Below are positions 17,206-26,278 of a DNA stretch of 64,000 nt, one piece after another (the first letter of the stretch is position 1; the number at the start of each line of letters is the position of its first letter). The translations under genes and the position numbers were made by a program. Origin of the DNA: JBHJGP01 sp050331695 (GTDB taxonomy: Bacteria > Pseudomonadota > Alphaproteobacteria > Geminicoccales > Geminicoccaceae); NCBI GenBank assembly GCA_050331695.1, contig JBHJGP010000012.1:248001-312000 (forward strand), given 5' to 3'. A model generated the notes under the pieces. That model did no database searches, was not told where the DNA came from, and saw nothing but the letters and a program-made list of their open reading frames with translations.

Positions 17206-18480
17206 TCATTCATCCTTGTTGTCGGTGAACACCTGATTGCCGCCACGGGCGGCGATCGCGGCACAAAGGCGTTTCAGCGCCACGCCGTAGGCGGCTTCCC
17301 GCATGCTCAGATTGTCGGAGGCGGCTAGATCGATCACCTCTTGGGCCGCGTTTTCGAGGCGGGTCTTGAGCTCGTCGCGGACCCGCTCTCGAGCGAATGT
17401 GGTCCGCTGCCGGTTCTGCATCCATTCGAGGTAGGAAGCGGTCACACCGCCGGCATTGGCAAGGACGTCCGGCACGACCTCGATGCCTCGGTCTTTAAAG
17501 ACTGGATCGGCCTCCGGCAGGCTCGGACCATTGGCCAGCTCGACGATGGCCCTGGCCTTCACCGCTTTGGCGCGCTCGGCATCGAACTGACCACCGAGGG
17601 CCGCCGGCACCAGAACGTCGCAGTCGATCTCCAGGACATGATCCGGATCACGGGTCGATACCTCGCCTTCGCCAGGTCCATCCTTGACACCGCCGGTATC
17701 GGCTTTGTGCGCTATCAGGCCCTCGACATCGACGCCTTCGCTGGCGCAGAGCGTCGAGCTGGAATCGGCCACCGCCACAATCTTGTGGCCGGCCGCCGTC
17801 AGTGCTTCCGCCAGGTACCGTCCGCCATTGCCGAAACCCTGGATCGCGATCCGCGCGCCCTCGCCGTCCAAACCCAGATGATCCCGAACCGCCTCGAAGA
17901 CGATCGCGCAGCCCCGGCCCGTCGCCTCGGTTCGACCATCCAGACCGCCCATAATGATCGGTTTGCCGGTGACGATATCCGGCGCATGACTGCCGGTCAT
18001 GACTCGATACTCATCGACGAACCAGGCCATCACCCGCTCATCGGTCGCGACATCCGGCGCCGGTATGTCCCTTTCGAAGCCGATGATCGGTTGCATCGCC
18101 TGAATGAAGAGCCGCGAGGCGCGCTCTTTCTCGGTTGGCTTCAGCGCTTTCGCATCGACCTGAACACCTCCCTTTCCGCCGCCATAGGGCAACGAGACGA
18201 TCGCGCATTTGATCGTCATCCAGAACGCGAGCGCCATGACCTCGTCGTGATTGACACGCGTGTGGAAACGCACGCCGCCCTTGGTCGGGCCAAGGAGGTC
18301 ATTGTAGCGGCAACGCCACGCCTTCAGGTGATTGAGCGTGCCGTCGTCCATGCGCAGCGGCAGGGAAGCTGCCAGGGTCTCCTTGGGATAGCGAAGATGG
18401 TCGACGACCTCGCTGCCAAAATTCAGCTTCTTCGAGACGGCCTCCAGACGTCCGAACGCACCCTGAAGCATGTCGCCCAT
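17206..18480 (-). CDS. gdhA: Glutamate dehydrogenase (Glu/Leu/Phe/Val dehydrogenase family)
   Basis: 424 residues, the usual size for hexameric bacterial enzymes. The substrate domain has the catalytic Lys region SLPYGGGKGGV, with PAPDVATDERVMAWF and TGKP following. The NAD(P) domain has GFGNGGRYLAE, and NAGGVTASYLEW is in the C-terminal part. It interconverts glutamate with 2-oxoglutarate and ammonia. The ATG at 18480 follows GAGGAGAACAAA, a strong ribosome site. An exact EcfG-type promoter ends 31 nt upstream, so glutamate metabolism appears to be under stress control here. Confidence 0.9.
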   Translation of the reverse strand: MGDMLQGAFGRLEAVSKKLNFGSEVVDHLRYPKETLAASLPLRMDDGTLNHLKAWRCRYNDLLGPTKGGVRFHTRVNHDEVMALAFWMTIKCAIVSLPYGGGKGGVQVDAKALKPTEKERASRLFIQAMQPIIGFERDIPAPDVATDERVMAWFVDEYRVMTGSHAPDIVTGKPIIMGGLDGRTEATGRGCAIVFEAVRDHLGLDGEGARIAIQGFGNGGRYLAEALTAAGHKIVAVADSSSTLCASEGVDVEGLIAHKADTGGVKDGPGEGEVSTRDPDHVLEIDCDVLVPAALGGQFDAERAKAVKARAIVELANGPSLPEADPVFKDRGIEVVPDVLANAGGVTASYLEWMQNRQRTTFARERVRDELKTRLENAAQEVIDLAASDNLSMREAAYGVALKRLCAAIAARGGNQVFTDNKDE

Positions 18481-18511
18481 TTTGTTCTCCTCTCGCCCAC
18501 GCGACGGCTTT

Positions 18512-18536
18512 AACGGTCGATGTGTCGGACGGTTCC
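18512..18536 (-). promoter_or_regulatory. EcfG-type promoter for gdhA
   Basis: On the minus strand: GGAAC (18536-18532), 16-nt spacer, CGTT (18515-18512), 31 nt from the gdhA ATG. Exact consensus, with the same spacing to the start codon as at csbD. Confidence 0.7.
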
Positions 18537-18546
18537 GCTGCACTGG

Positions 18547-18571
18547 GGAACGAACGGTCGCGGGCAACGTT
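18547..18571 (+). promoter_or_regulatory. EcfG-type promoter facing the Crp/Fnr gene
   Basis: GGAAC (18547-18551), 16-nt spacer, CGTT (18568-18571), reading toward the regulator whose ATG is 112 nt downstream. It lies only 10 bp from the gdhA promoter, on the other strand. Confidence 0.62.
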
Positions 18572-18683
18572 CGATTGCTTAGTGGAGAGATCTAAAGCCA
18601 TTTCCTTCGTCTCCAATAACCTGTGTTATTCAAACAATCGCCAAAGAAACCGACCGCTCGCGTCGGCCCGAATGTGAGACAAG

Positions 18684-19418
18684 ATGCCCGATCCAGTCCA
18701 ATGCGAACGCTGCCCGATCCGAAAGATGGACGTTTTTCGGCAGTTCAGCGAGAAAGAAATACAGTTTGTTTCGAAGTTCAAATCGGGTGAGTTGGTCGTT
18801 GACGCGGGCGCGACCATTATCTTGGAAGAAAATGCGAGCCCGCATCTTTACACCATACTTGACGGTTGGGCATTTCGTCATAAGCAGCTTCTGGACGGCC
18901 GGCGGCAGATCCTGAACTTCGCGTTGCCCGGGGATTTGGTGGGCCTGCAGATGGCGCTCATGGACGAGATGGAGCACACCGTCACGGCCCTGACCCGGAC
19001 CACGCTCTGCGTTTTCCAGCGGAGCAAGATCTGGAACGTTTTCAAGGAGTTTCCGGACCTCAGTTTTTCCATGACCTGGCTCGCTGCGCGCGAGGAGCAG
19101 ATGATCGACACGCACCTCTTGAGTGTCGGCCAAAGATCGTCGCTGGAACGCGCCGCGCATCTGATCCTTCACCTTTATGATCGCGCGGCGCATGTCGGCT
19201 ACGCCGGAGACGACACGATGGCGACACCTTTCACGCAGACGCATTTTTCGGATGCGCTGGGCATCACAAACGTGCACACCAGCCGAACGATCAAAAAACT
19301 CCAACAGAGTGAGCTCATCACTTGGGCCAATGATCGGATCGAGATTCGTGACCGTCAGGGCTTGGAACGCCTCGCCGAATATGAGCAGGACGTCGCGGCG
19401 ACGCGGCCCTTGATCTGA
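18684..19418 (+). CDS. Crp/Fnr-family transcriptional regulator
   Basis: 244 residues. A Cys-containing N-terminus (CERCPIRK) leads into a cNMP-binding beta-roll (LPGDLVGLQMALMDEMEHTVTAL), a long dimerisation helix, and a C-terminal winged helix (FSDALGITNVHTSRTIKKL). The N-terminal CxxC alone is not the four-cysteine set of a classical Fnr iron-sulfur sensor, so the signal is unclear. Similar proteins are common in alphaproteobacterial stress loci. The gene is divergent from gdhA and has its own EcfG-type promoter, so it may act as a secondary regulator downstream of the GSR. Confidence 0.85.
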   Translation: MPDPVQCERCPIRKMDVFRQFSEKEIQFVSKFKSGELVVDAGATIILEENASPHLYTILDGWAFRHKQLLDGRRQILNFALPGDLVGLQMALMDEMEHTVTALTRTTLCVFQRSKIWNVFKEFPDLSFSMTWLAAREEQMIDTHLLSVGQRSSLERAAHLILHLYDRAAHVGYAGDDTMATPFTQTHFSDALGITNVHTSRTIKKLQQSELITWANDRIEIRDRQGLERLAEYEQDVAATRPLI

Positions 19419-19479
19419 CGACGAACGGATCCTCGGAAAAGCGGGGGCGATCGCTCTGACGAGCGACGGACGGGGGACA

Positions 19480-21120
19480 ATGGCTTCTGCAGCTCAGGTC
19501 GAACACGAAGTCCGGCCGTTGATCACCGCGAGCGTCGCCTTCGCCGCATTTGAGCGGCTCGTCTTCGAGGCGCGGCACGATGTTTTTCTCGCCTTCCGCA
19601 TCCTTGATCCCACCACCCGCCTCAGAAGTGACGGCGCGCGCGAGCGGGGCCTCGACACCTGGGCCGATCTCCTCGCCGACGCGGTCGGGCGGGGGATCCG
19701 GGTCCGCCTGCTTCTGAGCGATTTCGACGCCGTCGCCGCCAACCGCCTGCACCGGATGACCTGGCAATCCGTGCGTGGGTTTCGTGAGCGCATCCCTCGC
19801 GACGCCGACGGCGATCGCTTTCAGGTGATCGCAGCCCTGCATGAGGGCGAGTTCGGCAGCGTCGTGCGGGCATGGATGTGGCCGGTCGTCCGCCATCGCA
19901 CCGCCAAGCTGGTCGAAAGCTGGCGCCAAACCGAGGCCGGCGTCGAACAAAAGCTGGGCTCCTCGCCCGGTCTCTGGGGCACCGTGACGCAAAAACGGGA
20001 GCGGACCAGGATTGCTTTCTGGCCACCGCCTCGCATGTGGCCGGCGACCCATCATCAAAAGCTCCTGGTGGCCGACGGCGAGTCCACGATTCTCGGCGGG
20101 CTCGACATCGATGAACGACGTTACGACGACCCTGACCATCAGCGCGAGGCCGAAACGACCTGGCACGATGTGAGCCTCGAGGTCCGTGGCGCCATCGCCG
20201 GCGATGCCGAGCGTCACTTCGTCGACTGCTGGAACCGGGAGGTGCCACGGTTCAACAGCCGCCTGACCCAGCTAGGTGCGCCGAGCCCCGATTTGCCCGA
20301 TCCGGTTAGTCCGTTGGAGAATGGTTCCAAGGGCAGGCCTGTGGATCGGCCTCTACCTTCAGATTTGAGCTTCGTGCGGACCCGTTCGCGGCGGAGGTTT
20401 TCGCCCCTGGCCTTCGGCCCCCGACCTGAAATCATGGAGATCGAACGGGCCTGCCTGGATCAAATTCAAGACTGCCAAAACCTGCTATATCTCGAAACCC
20501 AATTTTTTCGCTCCGGCATCATCGCCGACGCGCTTTGTCAGGCGGCGAGAAAGACGAAGACGCTTCACGTCATACTGGTCCTGCCGGCGGCGCCGGAGGA
20601 TGTCGTCTTTTACGGCCATGAGGGGCCGGGCGCTCGTCATGGCGAATGGCTTCAGGTCCAAGCCATCGATCAGCTTCGGCAAGCCTTCGCCGATCGCTTC
20701 GCTGCCTTTTGCCTGGTCAGGGACGTGCCTGGAACCGAAGAAAATGAGCGAGACGCGGTCGACGGCCGGCAAATCACCTATCTGCATTCGAAAGTCTCGA
20801 TCGCCGATGGCCGCTGGGCGATCGTTTCCTCGGCCAACCTCAACGGCCGGAGCCTGAAATGGGATACGGAAGCCGGCGCCGTATGGCGTGACGAGGAGGG
20901 CGTTGCGGCATTTCAAACGGCGCTCTGGTCAACCCACCTAAGAGATGGTCATACCGGGGAACCGGCGAGATCCGCAGCCGACGCCTTATCCATGTGGCGC
21001 CAGGCGGCCGAGCCCGATCGCTGGCAGGGTGACCGGCGGCCGCAGATCGCGGCCTATCCCCTGGCCAGGGCTCGAGCCTTTGCTCGCCGGTACCGTTCCG
21101 TACCCCACAACATGGTCTGA
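19480..21120 (+). CDS. Phospholipase D-family protein (cardiolipin synthase-like)
   Basis: 546 residues with two HKD motifs: [10 protein letters not shown] near residue 190 followed by [11 protein letters not shown], and HSKVSIADG near 435 followed by [15 protein letters not shown]. Both have the complete H-x-K-x4-D arrangement, so the enzyme should be active on phosphodiesters. There is no N-terminal membrane segment, unlike typical cardiolipin synthases, so a soluble or peripheral phospholipase/transphosphatidylase is likely. It starts 61 bp after the Crp/Fnr stop on the same strand and may be cotranscribed. The exact lipid reaction is unknown. Confidence 0.82.
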   Translation: MASAAQVEHEVRPLITASVAFAAFERLVFEARHDVFLAFRILDPTTRLRSDGARERGLDTWADLLADAVGRGIRVRLLLSDFDAVAANRLHRMTWQSVRGFRERIPRDADGDRFQVIAALHEGEFGSVVRAWMWPVVRHRTAKLVESWRQTEAGVEQKLGSSPGLWGTVTQKRERTRIAFWPPPRMWPATHHQKLLVADGESTILGGLDIDERRYDDPDHQREAETTWHDVSLEVRGAIAGDAERHFVDCWNREVPRFNSRLTQLGAPSPDLPDPVSPLENGSKGRPVDRPLPSDLSFVRTRSRRRFSPLAFGPRPEIMEIERACLDQIQDCQNLLYLETQFFRSGIIADALCQAARKTKTLHVILVLPAAPEDVVFYGHEGPGARHGEWLQVQAIDQLRQAFADRFAAFCLVRDVPGTEENERDAVDGRQITYLHSKVSIADGRWAIVSSANLNGRSLKWDTEAGAVWRDEEGVAAFQTALWSTHLRDGHTGEPARSAADALSMWRQAAEPDRWQGDRRPQIAAYPLARARAFARRYRSVPHNMV

Positions 21121-21131
21121 TACGGAGCGGC

Positions 21132-21156
21132 GGAACCGCATTTACGGTCGATCGTT
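21132..21156 (+). promoter_or_regulatory. EcfG-type promoter for the DUF1328-exoD operon
   Basis: GGAAC (21132-21136), 16-nt spacer, CGTT (21153-21156), 44 nt upstream of the GTG start of the DUF1328 gene. Exact consensus. Confidence 0.7.
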
Positions 21157-21200
21157 ACCCTTTAGTTGAACAAAAGACACATTCTATTGGGAGAAACCAC

Positions 21201-21368
21201 GTGCTTCACTGGGCCCTGATCTTTCTTGTGGTCGCCCTGGTCGCCGCCATTTTGGGTTTTGGCGGTATCGCCGGTACGGCTGTTTCGATCGCCAAGCTCA
21301 TCTTTTTCGTTGCCATCATCTTGTTTGCCATCTCAGCTGTCGCTCATGTGATGCGAAGACGTACCTGA
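21201..21368 (+). CDS. DUF1328 small membrane protein (YtjA-like)
   Basis: 55-residue protein with a GTG start, preceded by GGGAGAAA. The sequence [20 protein letters not shown], then [16 protein letters not shown], gives two hydrophobic helices and a short basic tail (MRRRT). This is the standard form of the DUF1328/YtjA family of tiny inner-membrane proteins, whose function is unknown but which are often stress-linked. It is directly downstream of an exact EcfG promoter and 10 bp before exoD. Confidence 0.85.
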   Translation: MLHWALIFLVVALVAAILGFGGIAGTAVSIAKLIFFVAIILFAISAVAHVMRRRT

Positions 21369-21378
21369 TCGAGGGGCC

Positions 21379-21966
21379 GTGTCCGAAGACGGTGATGATA
21401 CGCTGGCCGGCCTGATCGGCCGCTTGCAAGATAAGGCCGGCCAGGGCGATCAGATCACCGTCGGTGAGGTCGTGGCAGCGACCGGCAGCCGGTCGATAGG
21501 ACCTTTACTGTTCGTGCCGGCGCTCCTGGCCATTTCGCCGGTGGGCGCGATCCCGGGAATGTCGATCATTTTCTCCGCGGTCATTATTTTGCTGGCCGTG
21601 CAGACCCTGTTCGCGGGTGACCATCTTTGGCTACCCTCGTTCGTGAACGACCGGCAGATACCGTCGGATAAACTGCGGTCGGCTTTGGAATGGCTGAAAC
21701 CTTACGCAGAGCGGGTCGACCGCGTGCTGGGCAACCGCCTTACATTTCTGGTCAACACGGTCGCGATCTATACCGTGGCCGCCCTCTGCATTCTTCTGGC
21801 CCTGACCATGATCCCGCTCGCCGCTCTGCCTTTTGCCGTGGCACTCCCGTCAGGCGCTATTCTGCTTTTCTCAATCGGGCTCGTCACAAGGGACGGCCTG
21901 GTTATTGCCATCGGCGGCCTGGTCGCCGCGACCGCGATCTATCTGACGGTGACGGCGCTCCTTTAG
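21379..21966 (+). CDS. exoD: ExoD-family membrane protein
   Basis: 195-residue protein of the ExoD (exopolysaccharide synthesis, D) family with four to five hydrophobic segments and the family stretch GSRSIGPLLFVPALLAISPVG near residues 36-56, followed by IPGMSIIF. It starts with GTG at 21379 after GAGGGG. Rhizobial ExoD affects exopolysaccharide production and alkaline tolerance, but its molecular role is not settled. It shares an operon with DUF1328 and its stop overlaps that of the convergent DUF2254 gene by 4 bp. Confidence 0.85.
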   Translation: MSEDGDDTLAGLIGRLQDKAGQGDQITVGEVVAATGSRSIGPLLFVPALLAISPVGAIPGMSIIFSAVIILLAVQTLFAGDHLWLPSFVNDRQIPSDKLRSALEWLKPYAERVDRVLGNRLTFLVNTVAIYTVAALCILLALTMIPLAALPFAVALPSGAILLFSIGLVTRDGLVIAIGGLVAATAIYLTVTALL

Positions 21967-23255
21967 CGCCTGAATGACGACCTTGCCTGCACGACAAGCT
22001 CCGCCACCTGGCGTCGGTCTTCCGGATTGCTCAGCACCCGGTTCATATCCTGTGCGGCCAGCCGCAAGTGATGGCCGAGGAGCGTGTGGTGCTCAGCCCG
22101 GGATACGTAGGCCATTCGGCCGATGGCCTCGATCAACCGAAGCATGACCAGATTATTGTCGACCGCGGCCCGGCGAAGCGGGTGAAGCGCGGTGCCCACG
22201 ATCTCCTCGACGCCAATCAGCGCCAGCCAGACCCTGGGCTTCTCATCCGCATCCCAATAGATCGGCGACGGCACACCCCGCTGCAGGACCTGAGCGAGAG
22301 AACTGGAGAGGTGATCCAGCGCGCTGATCGCGGTATAGGCGTCGTTGATACCGGGCGAGAGTGCCCTCAGCGCGATCTCGACATTGAGGTGAACGTTGAA
22401 CTGAATGTCCCCCTCGGGTGCCCGGGCGTCGTCGATCACGATCTGATTTCGAACCTGGGCCACGTCTCCTTCCCGGGCACCGCCGTAGAGGCGCGCAATC
22501 GGCATGCCTTCGAGAACGAACCGGCCGGGTCGGGTTACGACCTCGATGAAACCGTCTTCCTGTTTGGCCATCTGGACGAGCGTATCGGCGCCGACCGATG
22601 TCACGTAGCCGGCTTTTCCCGCTTCGACAAACTCGAATTCACCGTCGGGGATCACATCAACATCGTCGGCTTCTTCTCTGGGTGACGCGTCCAGCAGGCG
22701 ATTGATGGCCTGGCGCAGGGAACGCTGGGTGCGGCCGATTTCATTGTCGACCATCACCCGCCCGGCCACATCATGGACGAAGTAGATCAGCCAGAAGAAA
22801 CTCGTCGCCGCCAGAAGGATCGCGGTCGCGACCGACAGCCGGGGCACCTCATCGGCGCCGACGACGTAGAGAACGATCAGCGCGAACAGGAAGGTCGCAC
22901 CCAGCACACCGATGGTGACCTGATTGACCCGGTTGTCGGTAAAGCTCTCGAGGAGCCTCGGTCCGATATTGCCGGCTGCGAGCGTGAACACGATCAGCGT
23001 CAGCGAATAGACCAGGCTCAGCACGGTCATCATCGCGCCGGCGATTGTGCTCAGCACCGCACGGGCGCCGGCGGCGTCGATCCTAAGAAAGGAGAAGCCA
23101 GCCAGCAGTTGCTGGACCTGGTCGACGCGGTCGACCGACACGGCCGCAATCGCGAGCACCACGCCCGTCAGCGCGACCATCGCCGGTATGAACAAGAAGC
23201 CGCGGACGAGGCGCCGGACCGAGGTCGGCAAGAGCCTCATGAGAAAAAGGCGCAT
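21963..23255 (-). CDS. DUF2254 membrane protein
   Basis: 430 residues. Four hydrophobic helices occupy the first 150 residues (for example FLFIPAMVALTGVVLAIAAV and VLGATFLFALIVLYVVG). A large soluble C-terminal part follows, with PGINDAYTAISALDHLSSSL, which is the best conserved segment of the DUF2254 family. The function of the family is unknown. It follows the FNT channel gene by 12 bp on the same strand and probably shares its promoter. Confidence 0.8.
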   Translation of the reverse strand: MRLFLMRLLPTSVRRLVRGFLFIPAMVALTGVVLAIAAVSVDRVDQVQQLLAGFSFLRIDAAGARAVLSTIAGAMMTVLSLVYSLTLIVFTLAAGNIGPRLLESFTDNRVNQVTIGVLGATFLFALIVLYVVGADEVPRLSVATAILLAATSFFWLIYFVHDVAGRVMVDNEIGRTQRSLRQAINRLLDASPREEADDVDVIPDGEFEFVEAGKAGYVTSVGADTLVQMAKQEDGFIEVVTRPGRFVLEGMPIARLYGGAREGDVAQVRNQIVIDDARAPEGDIQFNVHLNVEIALRALSPGINDAYTAISALDHLSSSLAQVLQRGVPSPIYWDADEKPRVWLALIGVEEIVGTALHPLRRAAVDNNLVMLRLIEAIGRMAYVSRAEHHTLLGHHLRLAAQDMNRVLSNPEDRRQVAELVVQARSSFRR

Positions 23256-23267
23256 CGCCGCTTTGTC

Positions 23268-24143
23268 TCAGAGCTCTTCGCGGACCTGGGCGTAGGCCAA
23301 TAGGGCGAAAAGCGCGCTGCCGCCGACGATGTTGCCGGCAAGCGCTGGCAGAAAGAAGGTTGCGAACGCGTCGCCTAGTCCGACCGTCCCATCGAAGATC
23401 AGCAGAAACGCCTCGACCGAGCCGGCGATGACATGGGCGAAGCCGCCGAGCGCGATCACATAGGTGATGATGATGATCAAAGTCGCGGGAAACGTTTCGG
23501 GACTCGGCAGCAGCCAGACAAGGGTTGCGATCAGCCAACCGGCGACGATACCGGTGAAGAACATGCGGCTGGCATCGTAGGCCATGAAATGGCTCGAGAT
23601 CTCTCGGAACGCCCGCTGGTGCTCATCGGAAAAGAACAGCTCGCTGGACAGGGCCGCGCCAAAGATCGCGGCGCCGACCATGTTCGCCGCCAAGACAACG
23701 CCCCAAAGTCGCAGCGTCCGGAAGAGATTGTGGACCGTGGGCGCGCCGATCAGCGGCAGGACCGCCGTCAGGGTGTTTTCAGTGAAGAGCTGTTGTCTTG
23801 CCAGGATGACGATCAGGAACCCGGTCGAGTAGCCGACATTGTCGATCAATGGCCGCCAGGGAGCATCAGGGAGGTGGGCGCGCAGTAACCCTTCGACAAC
23901 GACCGAAAAACCGATGGAAAGGCCGGCCGCGACCCCTGACCACCAAAGACTGCGAAACGTCCGGTTGAGCTCCTCGTCGCCTTCCCGGCAAACGATCGCG
24001 TAGACCATCGCGGCCCGTAGCCGCAGGCGGTCTTGCACCTCTGACAGATCGTCACTGGAAAGCCTTGAACCGGTCGGGCGCTCATCCGGTTCGGACTGGC
24101 GTTCCAAGGCCCCCGCACTGCCGCTTCTATCCATCTTTTCCAT
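23268..24143 (-). CDS. Formate/nitrite transporter (FNT) family protein, YfdC-like
   Basis: 291 residues with a 60-residue charged cytoplasmic N-terminus and six hydrophobic segments. Motifs include GYSTGFLIVILARQQLFTEN, typical of the YfdC-like FNT branch, and GGFAHVIAGSVEAFLL in the fifth segment. FNT proteins are pentameric channels for small monovalent anions such as formate, nitrite or hydrosulfide. The substrate of the YfdC branch is unknown. A near-match EcfG promoter (GGAAC-N16-GGTT) ends 23 nt upstream. The gene is divergent from the DUF2945 operon, which has its own exact EcfG promoter. Confidence 0.82.
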   Translation of the reverse strand: MEKMDRSGSAGALERQSEPDERPTGSRLSSDDLSEVQDRLRLRAAMVYAIVCREGDEELNRTFRSLWWSGVAAGLSIGFSVVVEGLLRAHLPDAPWRPLIDNVGYSTGFLIVILARQQLFTENTLTAVLPLIGAPTVHNLFRTLRLWGVVLAANMVGAAIFGAALSSELFFSDEHQRAFREISSHFMAYDASRMFFTGIVAGWLIATLVWLLPSPETFPATLIIIITYVIALGGFAHVIAGSVEAFLLIFDGTVGLGDAFATFFLPALAGNIVGGSALFALLAYAQVREEL

Positions 24144-24166
24144 CTAAAGAGATCTCTTCGCTCAAC

Positions 24167-24191
24167 AACCATTACGCCCGAATTCGGTTCC
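24167..24191 (-). promoter_or_regulatory. Possible EcfG promoter for the FNT-DUF2254 operon
   Basis: On the minus strand: GGAAC (24191-24187), 16-nt spacer, GGTT (24170-24167). One mismatch to consensus; 23 nt upstream of the FNT start. Confidence 0.5.
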
Positions 24192-24211
24192 GTCAGGGTC
24201 ATCGTCAGCCC

Positions 24212-24236
24212 GGAACCGGCGCCGGGCCGACACGTT
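24212..24236 (+). promoter_or_regulatory. EcfG-type promoter for the DUF2945 operon
   Basis: GGAAC (24212-24216), 16-nt spacer, CGTT (24233-24236), 32 nt upstream of the DUF2945 ATG. Exact consensus; back to back with the FNT promoter. Confidence 0.7.
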
Positions 24237-24268
24237 TGCATGCCGATCGACAAAGAGGGGTGTTCGCC

Positions 24269-24490
24269 ATGGTTGAGGCCTATCAAGAAGGTACTGAGAT
24301 TGAATGGGATTGGGGATCTGGAACCGCGAGCGGCAAAGTCGTCGAAGTATTCTACGACGATGTGACGAGGACCCTCAAGGGCAGCGAGGTCAAGCGCAAG
24401 GCCAGCCGCGACGATCCGGCCTATCTGATCGAACAGGCGGACGGCGATCAGGTCTTGAAGGGTCACAGCGAAATTCGCAAAGCTTCGTGA
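24269..24490 (+). CDS. DUF2945 (HVA1/hypervirulence-associated TUDOR-like) protein
   Basis: 73-residue basic/acidic protein with a TUDOR-like core: GTEIEWDWGSGTASGKVVEV, then KGSEVKRKASRDDPAYLIEQ and LKGHSEIRK. This is the DUF2945 pattern found in many alphaproteobacterial stress loci. The ATG at 24269 follows AGAGGGG; a longer upstream frame would run through the promoter and is rejected. It is the first gene after an exact EcfG promoter and precedes the Rho-N-like gene by 7 bp. Function unknown; TUDOR-like folds suggest protein or nucleic acid binding. Confidence 0.82.
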   Translation: MVEAYQEGTEIEWDWGSGTASGKVVEVFYDDVTRTLKGSEVKRKASRDDPAYLIEQADGDQVLKGHSEIRKAS

Positions 24491-24497
24491 GGCGGGT

Positions 24498-24758
24498 ATG
24501 GCCAAGGATCATGGACCTTCGATTAAGGACGACGAGCTCTACGATGGCCTTCGCCAGCAAGGCATGAGCAAGGAAAAGGCAGCGGGCATTGCCAATGCAG
24601 AAGCGGCCGGTGACGAACCCGCGAGGAAGGGCGGCATGGCACCGCCCTATGAGGACTGGACGAAGGAAGAACTCTACGAACGTGCCCAGGAGCTTGAGAT
24701 TGAGGGGCGCTCAGCCATGTCGAAGGACGAGTTGATCAAAGCGCTGAGGGATCGCTAG
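24498..24758 (+). CDS. Small Rho N-terminal (SAP-like) domain protein
   Basis: 86 residues. The first half (KDDELYDGLRQQGMSKEKAA, then GIANAEAAG) is the small alpha-helical motif seen in DUF7218-like proteins. The second half (EDWTKEELYERAQELEIEGR, then SAMSKDELIKALR) is a Rho N-terminal/SAP-type nucleic-acid-binding helix-loop-helix. It lies 7 bp after the DUF2945 gene and directly before the topoisomerase IB frame, making a nucleic-acid-themed operon under EcfG control. Precise role unknown. Confidence 0.72.
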   Translation: MAKDHGPSIKDDELYDGLRQQGMSKEKAAGIANAEAAGDEPARKGGMAPPYEDWTKEELYERAQELEIEGRSAMSKDELIKALRDR

Positions 24759-24764
24759 ACGACA

Positions 24765-25737
24765 TTGCCGGTAAAACCGATCAAGCGGAGCCGTCGGGGG
24801 CGCGGTTTCACCTACACCGCGCCATCGGGACGCCCGGTTCAAGGCTCTGGCCATACCGCCGGCCTGGCGGGATGTGGAAATCTTCGACGATCCAAAAGCC
24901 ACGGTGCTTGCCGTCGGCTATGATCAGAAGAACCGGCGCCAATACATTTATAATCCGGCTTTCCGCCAGGAGCGTGAGGCGGAAAAGTTCGCCCAACTCC
25001 GGCTCTTTTCGCTCAAACTGCCAAAGATCCGAGCCCGTCTTGCCTATGATCGCCGTCACGCCGAGACCGAGCGTATCCGGGTCGCGGCCCTTTGCCTCAC
25101 GCTGATCGACAAAACCGCCATCCGCGTTGGCTCGATGATCTACCGCAAAACAAACGGCACCTACGGCGCAACCACCCTGTTGAAACGTCACGTATCGATC
25201 ACGGGCCCTAAAATCCGGCTTCAGTTCATCGGCAAGGGCGGCAAGAAACGTCACATAAGCTTCAGTGACGGGCTCTTGGCCCGTGACTTGAGGCGGCTCA
25301 AAACCGCGCCCGGGCCTGATCTTTTCCGCTATCGGGCGGCCGACGGCTCCTGGACGACGCTTTCTTCATCGACGGTCAACGCTTATCTCCAGGAGCGATC
25401 CGGCCTGGATATCACCGCCAAAGCTTTCCGCATTTGGAAAGCGACGACGATCGCGGCCGAGGTTCTGACCGAGAAGGGGACAGGCTCACCCATAAAGCCG
25501 GCTTTGAAGAAAGCCGCCGAGGCCTTGGACAACACGCCGGCGATGGTCAGGTCCTCCTATCTCCATCCCAAAATTATTGAGACCCACAAAGCGGGTGAGC
25601 TTCAAGAGATGGTGGAGCAAGGGGACGGCCGGGCTCATCTGAAGGCGACCGAGCAGGCGGTGCGGGATCTGCTCGATGTCGATGGGCAGCCGACGTGTCG
25701 TCGGACGAGTGAACTCAGACGCCCAGAGCCTGACTGA
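24765..25737 (+). pseudogene. DNA topoisomerase IB, frameshifted near the N-terminus
   Basis: The catalytic part (from about 24820 to 25737) is a full poxvirus-type topoisomerase IB. It has ALAIPPAWRDVEI, catalytic Arg in IRVGSMIYRKTNGTYG, Lys in GKGGKKRHI, Arg in FRIWKAT, and Tyr in SSYLHPKI. The expected N-terminus is present but in another frame: from TTG at 24765 it reads KPIKRSRRGRGFTYTAPSGRPV. The two frames meet around 24833, where about nine residues normally found between GRPV and ALAIPP are missing. The downstream frame has a stop (TAA) at about 24772 and no good start before a GTG at 24874. An 8-nt word GCCCGGTT would flank the loss, which suggests slippage. A truncated product from 24874 is conceivable. 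Confidence 0.7.
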
Positions 25738-26272
25738 TCCGGCTGACCGACCCGTCGATTGCCGCATCGCTTCGGTCGAGCGAATTGTCACCGTCCATGA
25801 GCGCGATCAGCCGGGCCCGCGCCCGGGAAACTCGGCTTTTCACCGTGCCAACCCGAACACCCAACACCTCAGCGGCATCCTCGTAAGACAGACCGGTAAC
25901 GCCAATGAGCACCAGCGCTTCTCGCTGATCGTCCGCCAACATGTGGAGCGCCGCCAGAAAATCCCGCAGCTCCATGCGATCGAACTGCCGGCCGCCTATC
26001 GCCACCTTGGAGGAATAAACGCCGTCGGTATCGGCCACTTCCCGTCGCCGCTTACGACCCTCGGTATAATATTGATTGCGTAAAATCGTGATCAGCCAGG
26101 CGTTGAGGTTGCTGCCTTCCGTGTACTTGTCCTGGTTGGCGATGGCCTTGGCCAACGTCTCCTGAACGAGATCGTCAGCGCGATCTGGATCGCCCGTCAG
26201 AGACCGGCCGAACGCTCTCAGGGTGGGCATCGCTTCGATCAAAAGGTCCTTATAGGTGGGTTTGATCACCAA
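25715..26272 (-). CDS. ecfG: General stress response sigma factor EcfG
   Basis: 185-residue ECF sigma factor of the EcfG (ECF15) type. Region 2 has GDPDRADDLVQETLAKAI and NLNAWLITILRNQYYTEGRK. Region 4 has LADDQREALVLIGVTGLSYE, then DAAEVLGVRVGTVKSRVSRA. EcfG directs RNA polymerase to GGAAC/CGTT promoters in the alphaproteobacterial general stress response. It lies 6 bp after nepR in the same operon and is divergent from phyR, the classical arrangement. Its stop overlaps the end of the convergent topoisomerase frame by 23 bp. Confidence 0.93.
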   Translation of the reverse strand: MVIKPTYKDLLIEAMPTLRAFGRSLTGDPDRADDLVQETLAKAIANQDKYTEGSNLNAWLITILRNQYYTEGRKRRREVADTDGVYSSKVAIGGRQFDRMELRDFLAALHMLADDQREALVLIGVTGLSYEDAAEVLGVRVGTVKSRVSRARARLIALMDGDNSLDRSDAAIDGSVSRISQALGV

Positions 26273-26278
26273 CCACTC

